Below, in pieces: positions 43,965 through 52,281 of a stretch of 64,000 nucleotides of DNA (positions are counted from its first letter, which is position 1; each line of letters starts with the position of its first letter). Under the pieces are notes generated by a model, which saw only the letters and a program-made list of their open reading frames with translations, was not told the DNA's origin and searched no databases. A program made the translations under genes and the position numbers. The stretch spans positions 124,001 through 188,000 of the forward strand of contig CANFHA010000004.1 of the NCBI GenBank assembly GCA_947446645.1, written 5' to 3'. The DNA comes from Chitinophagaceae bacterium. GTDB taxonomy: Bacteria; Bacteroidota; Bacteroidia; Chitinophagales; Chitinophagaceae.

Positions 43965-44489
43965 CTAAACCACCCGCTTCTTCAATCTCACCAAAAACGC
44001 GCAAACAACCGAAACTATTATACCCACCGGTGTTGGCTCTATAGAATACATCAGGAACGCCATAACAGGATTCTTTAATAGCTCCTTCATGTTATTCGTC
44101 TCAGCTATTTTCGCATCTATTTTCGCAGCAGAGGCACCGCCCTGTCTTGCTTCATCAACCATATAAGCACAACACTTATCCATAAAATCCGGCAACATGG
44201 TATTACTAATTATGATCCACGCCAGCGAATAACAGATGCATGAAATAACAGTGATCAGCAAGCCAATGGACAGGGCACGCCAGTAGTTTATTTGCCCGCC
44301 GCCAACATGGTCTCTGTAATTTGCCATCCCAAAATAAATAACAAAAAATGACAACAGCATGCAGCTATACCCTATCAGAAAACCATGACTAAAGTCGTAG
44401 CGTTTATAGAATACCATACTTACAAAAAACAACAGCGCTGCCGAAATAGCGCCTGAAATAAGACCATACTTAATTACTGCATTTTTCAT
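43965..44489 (-). CDS. DUF4199-family membrane protein
   Basis: The 174-residue protein has four hydrophobic segments with the DUF4199 layout: IKYGLISGAISAALLF, then YGMANY/RDH after helix 2, a long cytosolic or periplasmic loop (about 95-130) and a final helix PTPVGIIVSVVCAFLVRLKKR. I prefer the ATG at 44487-44489 over the frame start at 44534 because MKNAVIKYG fits the family. Members are common in Bacteroidota with no known function. It follows the PagL-like gene by 106 bp in the same direction. Confidence 0.85.
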   Translation of the reverse strand: MKNAVIKYGLISGAISAALLFFVSMVFYKRYDFSHGFLIGYSCMLLSFFVIYFGMANYRDHVGGGQINYWRALSIGLLITVISCICYSLAWIIISNTMLPDFMDKCCAYMVDEARQGGASAAKIDAKIAETNNMKELLKNPVMAFLMYSIEPTPVGIIVSVVCAFLVRLKKRVV

Positions 44490-44595
44490 ATTTCCAGCTT
44501 TTATAGAATTAATGTGCTCACCTTTATCGCACAAATTATAGATTGTCTTTGAGACTAAAATACAGTTAATACTGGACAGCAGGGGATCTTTTCGA

Positions 44596-45738
44596 TCAGA
44601 AACCGGCCCCTATCCCAAACTCCGCATACTCGGCTGTTATCTCATGGGTCAGCAGCATCGCCGAAAGAAATACTTCTTTCACTGGCCCGCGCTCATTTTT
44701 TACCACGTAAAAATTCAGCCCCAGCTTTTCATAAAACGGGTCAAACTTCAGAAACGTCTGGTGGTAATATACACCCACCTGCCCCACTATCCCTACCCGC
44801 CCCTCCAGGAATTCATTGCCCACAAAGCAGGCTCCGTCCCATGAATGCGCTTTTTCATGGCCATAGTTCACACCATAGTTAATGAGGAACGCATAAACAT
44901 CTTTATGGTAGGCATAGTCAGCGCCGGCAAATACCTTATTCTTCCCCCACCACCTGCGGCTTACGTAGGCAGTACCTATATATGCCGGCTCCGTAGGGTT
45001 GCCAGCTTTGGGCGCCCGCGACTCCTTAAAGGCCATTCCATACCTGAACTCAATCAACCAGCGGTTACTGAGCTTAGGCAATTCATGCTCCAGCACCTTA
45101 GGGCAGCAGGTTACCGGAAAATACTGCACACCAAAATGCAGCCCGGCCATATTTATACCAAGATTGGGCTGGTGAAAACTTGCATCGGATATGTGTGTAA
45201 AGTTGGCACCTACCTGCACCTGCCAGTGCTCATCTATATGAAACCGTACATCGGTCATAAATATCGCAAAGTCATTCAGGTGGCTGCCTATGGCGTTGTT
45301 CAGCGTGTCTATGGGCGATGTTTCCTGGTATTTCCGGGTCACATAGCCCAGCCCGTCGCCTATGCGCATGGTCCATTCCACGTATTTGCGTTTCAGTAGG
45401 GGAAACTGGATATTGGGATAAACACCCACGCAATTGCCCAGCACCTGGCTCAGCCCATAGTCGGTATAAGTGACACCAATACCCACCTGCGGATAACGCC
45501 TTCTAGCCTGCCAGTCCCGCTTTCCGTAGGTCTTCCACAGAAAATTCATATCTATCGCTGATGAAAGCGGCGGTATGGGCGCCCTGAATTTAACCGTATG
45601 CTTCACCACCCTGCCCCCAAGCACATTAGCTTCCACACCAAATCCCTGCATAGGATTTATCTCCTGCGCACAGCATGGAACCACAAATATGCGCCCTAGA
45701 AAAAGGGCTGCAGCTAAAACAAAACACCGGATGATCAC
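44596..45738 (-). CDS. PagL-like acyloxyacyl hydrolase / lipid A 3-O-deacylase
   Basis: This outer-membrane beta-barrel has a signal peptide (VIIRCFVLAAALF...CCAQ). The frame upstream of the GTG at 45736-45738 starts only with TTG, so I use the GTG (380 residues). The conserved triad region is likely in NFTHISDASFHQPNLGIN (about residues 190-206), where PagL-family enzymes have the His-Ser pair. The protein is larger than E. coli-type PagL (about 180) but matches the longer Bacteroidota acyloxyacyl hydrolase group. It would remove a 3-O-linked acyl chain from lipid A. Confidence 0.75.
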   Translation of the reverse strand: MIIRCFVLAAALFLGRIFVVPCCAQEINPMQGFGVEANVLGGRVVKHTVKFRAPIPPLSSAIDMNFLWKTYGKRDWQARRRYPQVGIGVTYTDYGLSQVLGNCVGVYPNIQFPLLKRKYVEWTMRIGDGLGYVTRKYQETSPIDTLNNAIGSHLNDFAIFMTDVRFHIDEHWQVQVGANFTHISDASFHQPNLGINMAGLHFGVQYFPVTCCPKVLEHELPKLSNRWLIEFRYGMAFKESRAPKAGNPTEPAYIGTAYVSRRWWGKNKVFAGADYAYHKDVYAFLINYGVNYGHEKAHSWDGACFVGNEFLEGRVGIVGQVGVYYHQTFLKFDPFYEKLGLNFYVVKNERGPVKEVFLSAMLLTHEITAEYAEFGIGAGF

Positions 45739-45838
45739 AAGGCGGCAAAAATAATCAAATTTTAAAAAGTAAACATTCAAAGATGCAACGCGGTTTAAGA
45801 ATCTGGTGTCCTTAGCTATCTTTGATAAAACATCCGCA

Positions 45839-46231
45839 ATGTTCCGCTACCTGGCCGCTTTTATACTGTCTGCTATGCTCTCGCCTGCCTATGCCCAAAA
45901 CAAAGCATCGTTTCACAACATAAAGCCCGGCATTAAAGATGAGTGGCTGGAACACCAGGCGCTGCGTGTAGCCAATGAGCGCGCCACCAATATGCACTGG
46001 CTGGCGGAATACAAAAAAGCTAAAATAATATCTCAAAACTGGGAAGTAGTGCGCGACTACGATGGTTATCCCCTTGGCCGCGTCATCAACATGGAACTAT
46101 ACTGCGAAAAGCCAAACGGCGACTGCGCCATGGTTGCCTTTGCGTTCAAACAGAAATACAAAGACGAAGAATATAGCGACCACCTCATCTGCCTCCACGT
46201 CGGCGACTTCATCAATATCGACTGCGAATAA
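45839..46231 (+). CDS. Small secreted protein of unknown function
   Basis: The 130-residue protein is read from the ATG at 45839, with a signal peptide (MFRYLAAFILSAMLSPAYA-Q). The mature part contains four cysteines, including the widely spaced pair in ELYCEKPNGDC and a C-terminal FINIDC. I do not recognise a family. It lies divergent to the PagL-like gene, 100 bp away. Confidence 0.6.
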   Translation: MFRYLAAFILSAMLSPAYAQNKASFHNIKPGIKDEWLEHQALRVANERATNMHWLAEYKKAKIISQNWEVVRDYDGYPLGRVINMELYCEKPNGDCAMVAFAFKQKYKDEEYSDHLICLHVGDFINIDCE

Positions 46232-46318
46232 AATACGCAGAATAACCGTAAAGCAACCATACTAATACCTCCAAAGCACCTGAACTCATGAATCATTAAA
46301 CTGACAACCCATTACCCC

Positions 46319-46386
46319 CATTGAGCCATGGAGCAATTAAGCCATTGAGCCATTATCCAAATTGAGCCATTAAGAGTTTGAGCCAT
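46319..46386. repeat. Iterated TGGCTCAA word downstream of the GNAT gene
   Basis: On the minus strand TGGCTCAA or TGGCTTAA recurs five times over about 65 bases. It covers the last codons of the GNAT gene (DGSNS) and continues past the stop. Confidence 0.6.
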
Positions 46387-46873
46387 CCAGTTTCATTCCA
46401 TAATACACATGCCCGCACTCCACCCCATCAAAGTCTGCCACACCCGGCAGCATAGCCCACTTATGAAATCCGAACTTCTCCATCAGTTTCATACTGGCCA
46501 CATTCATGTCCAGCACTATAGCCACCAACGTTTTATAGTGCAGCTGCCTGCAGGCATTTATGCCAAAAACCAGTAGCTGTGATGCCACGCCCATTTTCCG
46601 GTAGTCTGCATGTACAAAGTAACTGATCTCTGCGGTATACCTGAATGCGCCCCTGCCTGCCCTGTAAGGACTAACGCTAAGCCAGCCCGCCACCTTATTA
46701 TCCATTTCATATACAAACAGCGGATACTTATCCGGAGCATGATCGTAAAACCATGCTGCCCGTTCCTCCAGCTTCACCGACTCTGTAAACCCCGTCTGAA
46801 ATTTAGCCGCTATAGCCTGGTTATATATCTCTATTATGCGCTCAAGGTCGCCATGCTGTGCTATCCTGATCAT
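46370..46873 (-). CDS. GNAT N-acetyltransferase (phosphinothricin/Bar-like)
   Basis: The 167-residue protein matches the Bar/PAT group in layout: IRIAQHGDLERIIEIYNQAI at the start, a SVSPYRAGRGAFRYTAEISYFVH block, the acetyl-CoA loop RKMGVASQLL and the C-terminal MEKFGFHKWAM. Substrate can be an amine such as an amino acid or aminoglycan; the true one is unknown. The last residues DGSNS lie in an iterated TGGCTCAA repeat, so the natural stop may have shifted. It lies upstream of the AT-rich island. Confidence 0.82.
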   Translation of the reverse strand: MIRIAQHGDLERIIEIYNQAIAAKFQTGFTESVKLEERAAWFYDHAPDKYPLFVYEMDNKVAGWLSVSPYRAGRGAFRYTAEISYFVHADYRKMGVASQLLVFGINACRQLHYKTLVAIVLDMNVASMKLMEKFGFHKWAMLPGVADFDGVECGHVYYGMKLDGSNS

Positions 46874-47038
46874 CGTGAAATAGTTGATCTACGAATATAG
46901 ATAGGATTTTAGCACATAGGCGAACTAACTGACGGCTCGTTAACTTATCATATTTGAAATATATCTAAACGCTACTCTTTTTTGAAAGTTGTTATGTTCA
47001 ACTGTAGTGAAAACAATCAATACTAGTATTAGAATAAC

Positions 47039-47752
47039 CTAAAAATTGACTAAATGATCGGGCCTTTTCTTGCAATTATGGTCATTAAGTGTTCTGAATA
47101 TAGAGTCCGCAAGTCTTGTTCCAGTTGACACTAATTTCGAAAGTACTCTCAATTGCTCTTTGCAAGCAATATCAGAAGTCGGATGTGGATAATTTATACT
47201 GTGGTCAATTTCCCCCCAAATTTCTTCAAATAAAGTTCTAACTTGTATTTCGCAACAAACAGGATTGGGATTTGTATTATTCGGTTTTACTAAATAATGA
47301 ACACTCGTATAAAATGTTTCCCTAACTTCATTTTCAATTTCCAATCTGTCATACATGATTTTAGATTCTGGATCCCAAGTGAATGCCTTCGGTGGTTCGA
47401 CAAATTTCCAATCTCCTTCACCGATATACTTCATAATCTGTTCGTGAATCGAAGGGAATTGGTCTTGATATAGATGTAAAACTCTAAAACCGATTAAATC
47501 CGTAATTTCAGTGCAAAGATTTTCCTTGGTTACGGTCTTACCCTGTTTAAATTTCCGTTCAATTTTATCTTTTAAATGATTTGGGTCTTTAATCCTTGTT
47601 TTTACAGAATGAATTACAGGCAACGGTTTAGCATTTAAAACAGGGTGTCTTAAGAAAAATGTTTCAACGGATGCTTGAAACTGTTGAAACCGATGTTGGT
47701 TCTCGCTATAGTAGGCCACAACAGAGTCTATATGATCGTTTAACTCACTCAT
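47039..47752 (-). CDS. RelA/SpoT synthetase-domain protein (small alarmone synthetase-like)
   Basis: The 237-residue protein consists of one RelA/SpoT nucleotidyltransferase domain. Motifs seen: VKTRIKDPNHLKDKI (R53, K55), TDLIGFRVL (D85, R90), the guanine-stacking Y148 with S150 and H152 (FYTSVHYLV), and EIQVRTLFEEIWGEIDH (E168, R172, W179). These fit an active (p)ppGpp-type pyrophosphokinase; there is no hydrolase or regulatory domain. Its start overlaps the ParA stop by four bases (ATGA). It could act as an alarmone synthetase, a toxic synthetase, or a tRNA-modifying relative. The gene is AT-rich against its surroundings. Confidence 0.85.
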   Translation of the reverse strand: MSELNDHIDSVVAYYSENQHRFQQFQASVETFFLRHPVLNAKPLPVIHSVKTRIKDPNHLKDKIERKFKQGKTVTKENLCTEITDLIGFRVLHLYQDQFPSIHEQIMKYIGEGDWKFVEPPKAFTWDPESKIMYDRLEIENEVRETFYTSVHYLVKPNNTNPNPVCCEIQVRTLFEEIWGEIDHSINYPHPTSDIACKEQLRVLSKLVSTGTRLADSIFRTLNDHNCKKRPDHLVNF

Positions 47753-48879
47753 AGGGAATTAATTCTTGTTAACAAATCTCTTGTAAATATTATGTACTTT
47801 TCTTTAATCTCTCTTAGCCTACCATTGTTACCTCTATTGTATTCAAACCCATTCTGATTTAACAATGCAAAATATTGTGGATTTGTTCTTTCTAGAGCAG
47901 CATACACTTCTGGCACTTTCCACATTGGACATTTTAAAGCCTGTGCCATAGCGGGAAACGTATTGTGAGAGTGGATAATTGAATCCCCTCCAACCGGCTT
48001 GTCAATTATTTCAGGAGGGACTCTAGTTCGATTACTTTCCTTAATAAATTGCATAATAATTTCAGGAATACGGCTTACGTACTGATAATGAGCTTGTGCT
48101 AAATTATATTCGTTAAAAGGCTCATTATCCCTTGTATACTTTTTAGCATTATAAATCGTATATCCTAGAAATTGAACAAAATGCAATGGAAACTTCGCTC
48201 TCTTTTCTTCAGAAATCAATGAATAAATTGAAATAAATTCTCGTTGCCACACTTGCAATGCACTTCCGATATTTCTAATTCCATATAAACTAAACATATC
48301 TGGCTGAGCAGGTATGAAAAAGCCATCAACTGTCGACATAATCACCTTATTTAGTATACCCAAACTAGGAGAGGTGTCGATTAAAACATATTCATAACTA
48401 TTAGTTTCTGCATACTGCAGGCATATATTTCGAATATTTGTTACGGTTCTAATCGCTAAGTTATCACCTTGATAGACCCCACTCCACCTTTCTGCAATTT
48501 TATTTTCATATTTATGCAATGAAAGTCTACCTGGTAAGAGGTCTATATTATTCCCAATAGAAAAGGGCGGTGGTAAGTTTGCTGGTTCACTTATCCCATC
48601 TTCTGTAGGTTTAAGGATGAAATGAATGCTTCTTGGTGAGTTAATAATATCAGGATTTTTGGAAAAGGCTCTCTCATAGTCATCAATGTAGCTATCTTCT
48701 TCCTCCCAGATTTGATGCAGTCTCTCTTCCATCATTGCACATATGGTTAAATTGCACTGAGGGTCTAAGTCAACCATCAGAACCTTATGTCCGAGTTCCG
48801 CTAGCGTATTTCCTAGATGATAGGTTAAAGTTGATTTACCAACTCCGCCTTTATTATTGAATACTGAAATTATTTTCAT
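47749..48879 (-). CDS. ParA-type (MinD/Soj) ATPase with C-terminal extension
   Basis: The 376-residue protein has the deviant Walker A KGGVGKST (K10 and K15), VDLDPQCN (D37, D39) and LIDTSPSLG as Walker B-type motif. A PAQPDMFSLYGI segment completes the ParA fold. Plain ParA is about 260 residues; here an extra region of roughly 100 residues (about 250-376) carries no motif I recognise. No parB or centromere-like repeat is near. It is followed with a four-base overlap by the RelA/SpoT gene and has a 9+9-base inverted repeat just upstream. It probably senses, localises or controls the synthetase; this is inference. Confidence 0.85.
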   Translation of the reverse strand: MKIISVFNNKGGVGKSTLTYHLGNTLAELGHKVLMVDLDPQCNLTICAMMEERLHQIWEEEDSYIDDYERAFSKNPDIINSPRSIHFILKPTEDGISEPANLPPPFSIGNNIDLLPGRLSLHKYENKIAERWSGVYQGDNLAIRTVTNIRNICLQYAETNSYEYVLIDTSPSLGILNKVIMSTVDGFFIPAQPDMFSLYGIRNIGSALQVWQREFISIYSLISEEKRAKFPLHFVQFLGYTIYNAKKYTRDNEPFNEYNLAQAHYQYVSRIPEIIMQFIKESNRTRVPPEIIDKPVGGDSIIHSHNTFPAMAQALKCPMWKVPEVYAALERTNPQYFALLNQNGFEYNRGNNGRLREIKEKYIIFTRDLLTRINSL

Positions 48880-48905
48880 TAGTTTATTTTTTCACGTTAT
48901 AGATG

Positions 48906-48926
48906 TTTAATTTTATTAAAATTAAA
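48906..48926 (-). promoter_or_regulatory. Inverted repeat, candidate operator of the ParA/RelA-SpoT operon
   Basis: TTTAATTTT (48906-48914) and AAAATTAAA (48918-48926) are perfect inverted arms around ATT. The site ends 27 bases upstream of the ParA ATG, where an autorepressor would bind. AT-rich background can create such symmetry by chance. Confidence 0.4.
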
Positions 48927-49354
48927 ATTAATATGTATTATTTATATTAGGATGCCGAGTGAAACAAAATCGCTGGTACAAACATACACAATAGAAAGTT
49001 ATAATTCAACACAACCAAACTAACACATTGCTTTTAGATACTGTACAAAGACAACTGAGACCTTGCGGATCGTATAAAGGCAGAGAAAAATGATATGTTA
49101 CATTGAAGTCGTCCGTCACATCCAATAAATCCCCAAAAACATAAGTTCCTAAACCCACGTTAAAACCTACAACATATCCACAAAGCTTTGCCGAAACAGT
49201 GATGTGCATTTACCTTTGTACCGCAGAAGCTACCTATCAACAATAGTAAACCCGATATGAGAATCATCCTCACTTATTTTGAAAATAATTCATTTACCAC
49301 TAAGCATCCCGGCAAACATTCTCGACGATTTCGACGAATTATTTTTTCAAAAAA

Positions 49355-49412
49355 TGCACACATGCGCAAAAACCAGTAACCAAATCATTGATTTTCAATC
49401 AAAATGTGTGCA
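49355..49412. repeat. Dispersed element copy B with 9-bp inverted arms
   Basis: TGCACACAT (49355-49363) and ATGTGTGCA (49404-49412) are perfect inverted arms about 40 bases apart. The right part (49373-49412) matches 29840-29880. AATTATTTTTTTATT follows on the plus strand, so the whole could work as a terminator-like structure. Confidence 0.65.
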
Positions 49413-49534
49413 ATTATTTTTTTATTGCAGGTTGTCCAATTTTCCACGGCAATAAACGCGACTACCGGTTTCCGCAACCGGAAACCAACCGGAAAAAACC
49501 GGAAAAGCAAACCTAGTAACGCTATCATTATCAT

Positions 49535-49550
49535 CCCGATAGCTATCGGG
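49535..49550. repeat. Perfect 16-bp palindrome CCCGATAGCTATCGGG
   Basis: The palindrome has no mismatch. Its inner half (GATAGCTATCGG) recurs at about 54017-54028. I associate this word with highly repeated palindromes in Bacteroidota genomes. Confidence 0.7.
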
Positions 49551-49628
49551 AGCGCCCAAAAACCAATTTCCACCGCCACCGGAAAACTACAACTACAACC
49601 ACAACTAAATACCCAAACACACCACCCT

Positions 49629-49668
49629 CACGACTTATGACTTACGACTTATGACTTACGACTCATAA
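49629..49668. repeat. Iterated GACTTATGACTTACG word
   Basis: Four GACTTA(T/C) words occur in tandem, covering the last codons (MSRKS and stop) of the hypothetical gene at 49649-50218 and the bases after it. Confidence 0.6.
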
Positions 49669-50218
49669 GCGCCATCACCTCGTTGCCTTTTTCAAACAGT
49701 GGGATCCACGGAGAGGTCCCGTCGGTGATGTGGGAAAGTTGCTCTTGTGCCGCATAGCTCCCTTGGTTGGTGAGCAGCTGAAATCTTACACAGTTGTGCG
49801 GCGGTAGCTGTGCAGGAGCATGTATAGCGCGGTTTATATAGTGCTGGGCTGTAGTTACAAATTCCACTGCAGCCTCACCCACTTCAGGGTGCTTGCCGCC
49901 ACCCGTTTTGCGGGAGCCATCGCTAAAGTATATGTTGGCAGCGCCGGTTATGTATGCGGCCAGGGTTACAACGCCATTGCCCAGGTTACAGTCCATCACC
50001 ACGCCATACACTAACAGCTGTGTGTCGGGTATCAGCAGCTTCAGCTGCGCGGGGGTCACGTTTAGTGCTATGTCTCGCAGAGCGGCAATAGAGTCAGTAT
50101 CTGTCGCAGGAGCCACAGTCACAGGCTTCTTTTTCGCGAAGCGCCTGTTCACCAGGTACAGTACCACTGCCGCCTGTATCAGCACTACTACCAGGTATAT
50201 GATGTTCTTATTGTCCAT
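49649..50218 (-). CDS. Hypothetical protein with N-terminal membrane anchor
   Basis: The 189-residue protein has a single membrane helix (about residues 7-23, IYLVVVLIQAAVVLYLV) followed by a basic RRFAKKK stop-transfer. A soluble part of about 160 residues contains AALRDIALNVTPAQLKLLIP and a GSRKTGGGKHPEVGE segment. I do not recognise a family. The next gene (50413-50928) also has one membrane helix, but at its C-terminus. The final residues overlap an iterated repeat. Confidence 0.65.
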   Translation of the reverse strand: MDNKNIIYLVVVLIQAAVVLYLVNRRFAKKKPVTVAPATDTDSIAALRDIALNVTPAQLKLLIPDTQLLVYGVVMDCNLGNGVVTLAAYITGAANIYFSDGSRKTGGGKHPEVGEAAVEFVTTAQHYINRAIHAPAQLPPHNCVRFQLLTNQGSYAAQEQLSHITDGTSPWIPLFEKGNEVMALMSRKS

Positions 50219-50412
50219 TGGCCGCTTGATTGCTTTTCCCCTTTGTTATTATATCGGGCATTGGCTATCCGTTGCGCACTAATCGTGTACAGTTGGGCTG
50301 CGAATATATAGCAAAACTCTTTGCTGAACGAAAGCATGCATCCGGTCGGATAGAATACCGATCATGAACTTATGCCATTGCTCCGCCAAGTTCTGCCATA
50401 CTTCAGAATTAC

Positions 50413-50928
50413 CTAATTGAACTTATGATATTTACCTATAAAAAAGAAGGCCGCTATGGCTATAATAATGAGTACGTAGTATATAAGGTGGCTCTTGCGC
50501 TCCTGGCTCATGTGGTGCGTGCCCAGCTCTGCGGGGGTGGGTTGCTCACGCTTCAGGTAGCCTTGTTTTTCTATGGTGTGCATCTCATCTATCAATACTG
50601 CATTACGGTCTTTTTCCCATGCCACATATTTTTGCACTGTGCCCTGCTGCTTCAGGTGCTTACCCTTTTCCGTAAGCGCAAACACCTGCCCGTCCCGGTC
50701 ATGAAAAAAGCCATATTGCATCAGGAACTTGTCTATGTGATCCACGCTCCGGTTAGTGAAGGTTTCAAACTCCGCTTCAGTGGTTTCGCCCGCGCTTATT
50801 ATTTCATTCTTGCACTCCCGCATCTGGTTGCGCATGGTCACGCGCATCGCGCCCAGGTCATTGAATGTCTGCATAGGAATGTACCTGTTCAGTAGATCTA
50901 TTTCAAAGTCGGTGAGCGTTACAGTCAT
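50413..50928 (-). CDS. Tail-anchored hypothetical protein, winged-helix-like
   Basis: The protein is about 171 residues from the ATG at 50926-50928. The cytosolic part contains a short winged-helix-like pattern (HIDKFLMQYGFFHDRDGQVFALTEKGKHLKQQG) and a helical region. The C-terminus is one membrane helix (LIYYVLIIIAIAAFFFIG) with a short basic end, a tail-anchored arrangement. No family is recognised. A role as membrane-bound regulator is possible but not shown. Confidence 0.65.
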   Translation of the reverse strand: MTVTLTDFEIDLLNRYIPMQTFNDLGAMRVTMRNQMRECKNEIISAGETTEAEFETFTNRSVDHIDKFLMQYGFFHDRDGQVFALTEKGKHLKQQGTVQKYVAWEKDRNAVLIDEMHTIEKQGYLKREQPTPAELGTHHMSQERKSHLIYYVLIIIAIAAFFFIGKYHKFN

Positions 50929-51013
50929 AAGCGATGGTTTTATCAAACATAATCAGCTTTTCACATGAAAACAATACCTTGCAGCCGGTAGGCACAAAAA
51001 TATTATTTACTCC

Positions 51014-51745
51014 ATGATACGATTACTGCTCCTCGCTCTGCTTCAGTTATTTATATATCACAACTGCTTTGCACAGGCGCTAAAGGATACAATTATTATA
51101 CTGCCTTTAAAAACTGCGCCAACAGTGACCGGCCACAAAATCGGCCACCTCAAGGCGGGCAACAATGCCACGCAAACCCACTGCGACTATGAAGCACTGG
51201 TGCTCGATGCCAAAGAACAGGCCGCAAAGATGGGTGGCAATGTGGTTAAGATAACCGAGCTGATACCGCCCGCACTGGTGAGCAGGTGCTACAAAATAAA
51301 GGCCGAGGTATACTACGCGCCCTCATTTCGCGACTCTGTGTTAGCCTCTCTAAATGCTGCACCCAGCGAGCCGGCTACCTCTGCGCCACACGCCACACTG
51401 CGGCTATACCGCCTCCGCGACACAGTAGCATTCTCCACAGCCTACTTCCTGCACCTGGATGGAGACACCATAATAGGGAAAGCAAAAAGCAGGTGGGCTC
51501 AGGAAATAAAACTGTATAAAGATGGCCCGGTGACGCTTTGGGCAAAAACAGAAGCGAGGAAAGAATTGAAACTGGAAGTAAACGCCGGCGAAACATACTA
51601 TATACGGTGCGGACTGGTAAAGGGCAACCTAAGGAATGTGCCGGTGCTGCAGCTGGTGGATAAGAAGACTGGTGAAGCAGAGTATAAACTGCCAGAAAAG
51701 AGTGAATTGAACACCGACATTAAATACCTGCAGCATATACGCTAG
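51014..51745 (+). CDS. Secreted hypothetical protein with DUF2846-like C-terminal domain
   Basis: The 243-residue protein has a signal peptide (MIRLLLLALLQLFIYHNCFA-Q). Residues 22-110 contain an HCDYEALVLDAKEQAAKMGGNVVKIT block similar to stress-related YdgH-type small domains. Residues 130-215 fit DUF2846 (FLHLDGDTIIGKAKSRWAQEIKLYKDGPVTLWAK, then ETYYIRCGL). The molecular role is unknown. It is followed at 47 bp by the haem_bd gene. Confidence 0.65.
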   Translation: MIRLLLLALLQLFIYHNCFAQALKDTIIILPLKTAPTVTGHKIGHLKAGNNATQTHCDYEALVLDAKEQAAKMGGNVVKITELIPPALVSRCYKIKAEVYYAPSFRDSVLASLNAAPSEPATSAPHATLRLYRLRDTVAFSTAYFLHLDGDTIIGKAKSRWAQEIKLYKDGPVTLWAKTEARKELKLEVNAGETYYIRCGLVKGNLRNVPVLQLVDKKTGEAEYKLPEKSELNTDIKYLQHIR

Positions 51746-51792
51746 GAATCGCGAAATTTGATAAGATTATTTACAACATAAAAATCGGGTAA

Positions 51793-52281
51793 ATGGAAAC
51801 AGGCAAGAGAAATTACATAATAAAAAAAGGATTCGTTTGGCTTTTGGCAGCGTTCCTTGTCATACAGTTCATACATCCGGCGAGAAATGAAAACACCACT
51901 GTAAGCGCAAAAGACATAGACGTGCTTTACCCTGTGCCCGACAGTGTGAAGCTGGTGCTGCAAAAGGCCTGTATGGACTGCCACAGCAATAACACCCGTT
52001 ATCCCTGGTACAACAAAATACAGCCCGTAGCATGGTGGCTGAACGACCATATAAACGAAGGGAAGGGCGAGCTCAACTTCTCAGAATTTGGCACCCGCAC
52101 ACCCGAGAAACAAGCTAAAAAATTAAGGAAGGTAGCTAAGGAAGTGCAGGAAGGCGGCATGCCGCTAAGCAGCTATACATGGATACACAAAGACGCAAAA
52201 CTCACCGCGCAGGAAAAAGACATGCTTATAAACTGGGCTAACGGACTGGCCGATAAGATACAGCCCAAGACCACCATGTAG
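51793..52281 (+). CDS. Haem-binding domain (haem_bd) protein
   Basis: The 162-residue protein has an N-terminal membrane anchor or signal (VWLLAAFLVIQFIHP) and a single CxxCH motif (C60-MD-C63-H64). The following conserved NNTRYPWYNKIQPVAWWLNDHI block defines the haem_bd family. It should bind one haem c on the periplasmic side and take part in electron transfer, although no partner is nearby. It is in the same direction as the DUF2846-like gene, which ends 47 bp before it. Confidence 0.9.
   Translation: METGKRNYIIKKGFVWLLAAFLVIQFIHPARNENTTVSAKDIDVLYPVPDSVKLVLQKACMDCHSNNTRYPWYNKIQPVAWWLNDHINEGKGELNFSEFGTRTPEKQAKKLRKVAKEVQEGGMPLSSYTWIHKDAKLTAQEKDMLINWANGLADKIQPKTTM

Larger units (their letters stand above)
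48880..49648. other. Gene-free AT-rich region upstream of the ParA operon
   Basis: The 769 bases contain the inverted repeat at 48906-48926, a hairpin-forming element at 49355-49412, three CCGGAAA words (49478, 49489, 49499), a perfect 16-base palindrome (49535-49550) and an iterated GACTTA word at the far end. A 67-codon minus-strand frame at 49006-49209 is not convincing as a gene. The DNA is strikingly AT-rich to about 49.3 kb, then more balanced. Confidence 0.65.

Noticed and set aside
49006-49209. 67-codon minus-strand frame in the AT-rich region
   Set aside because: No family, no convincing start region, isolated; it may be a decayed fragment but evidence is too weak.
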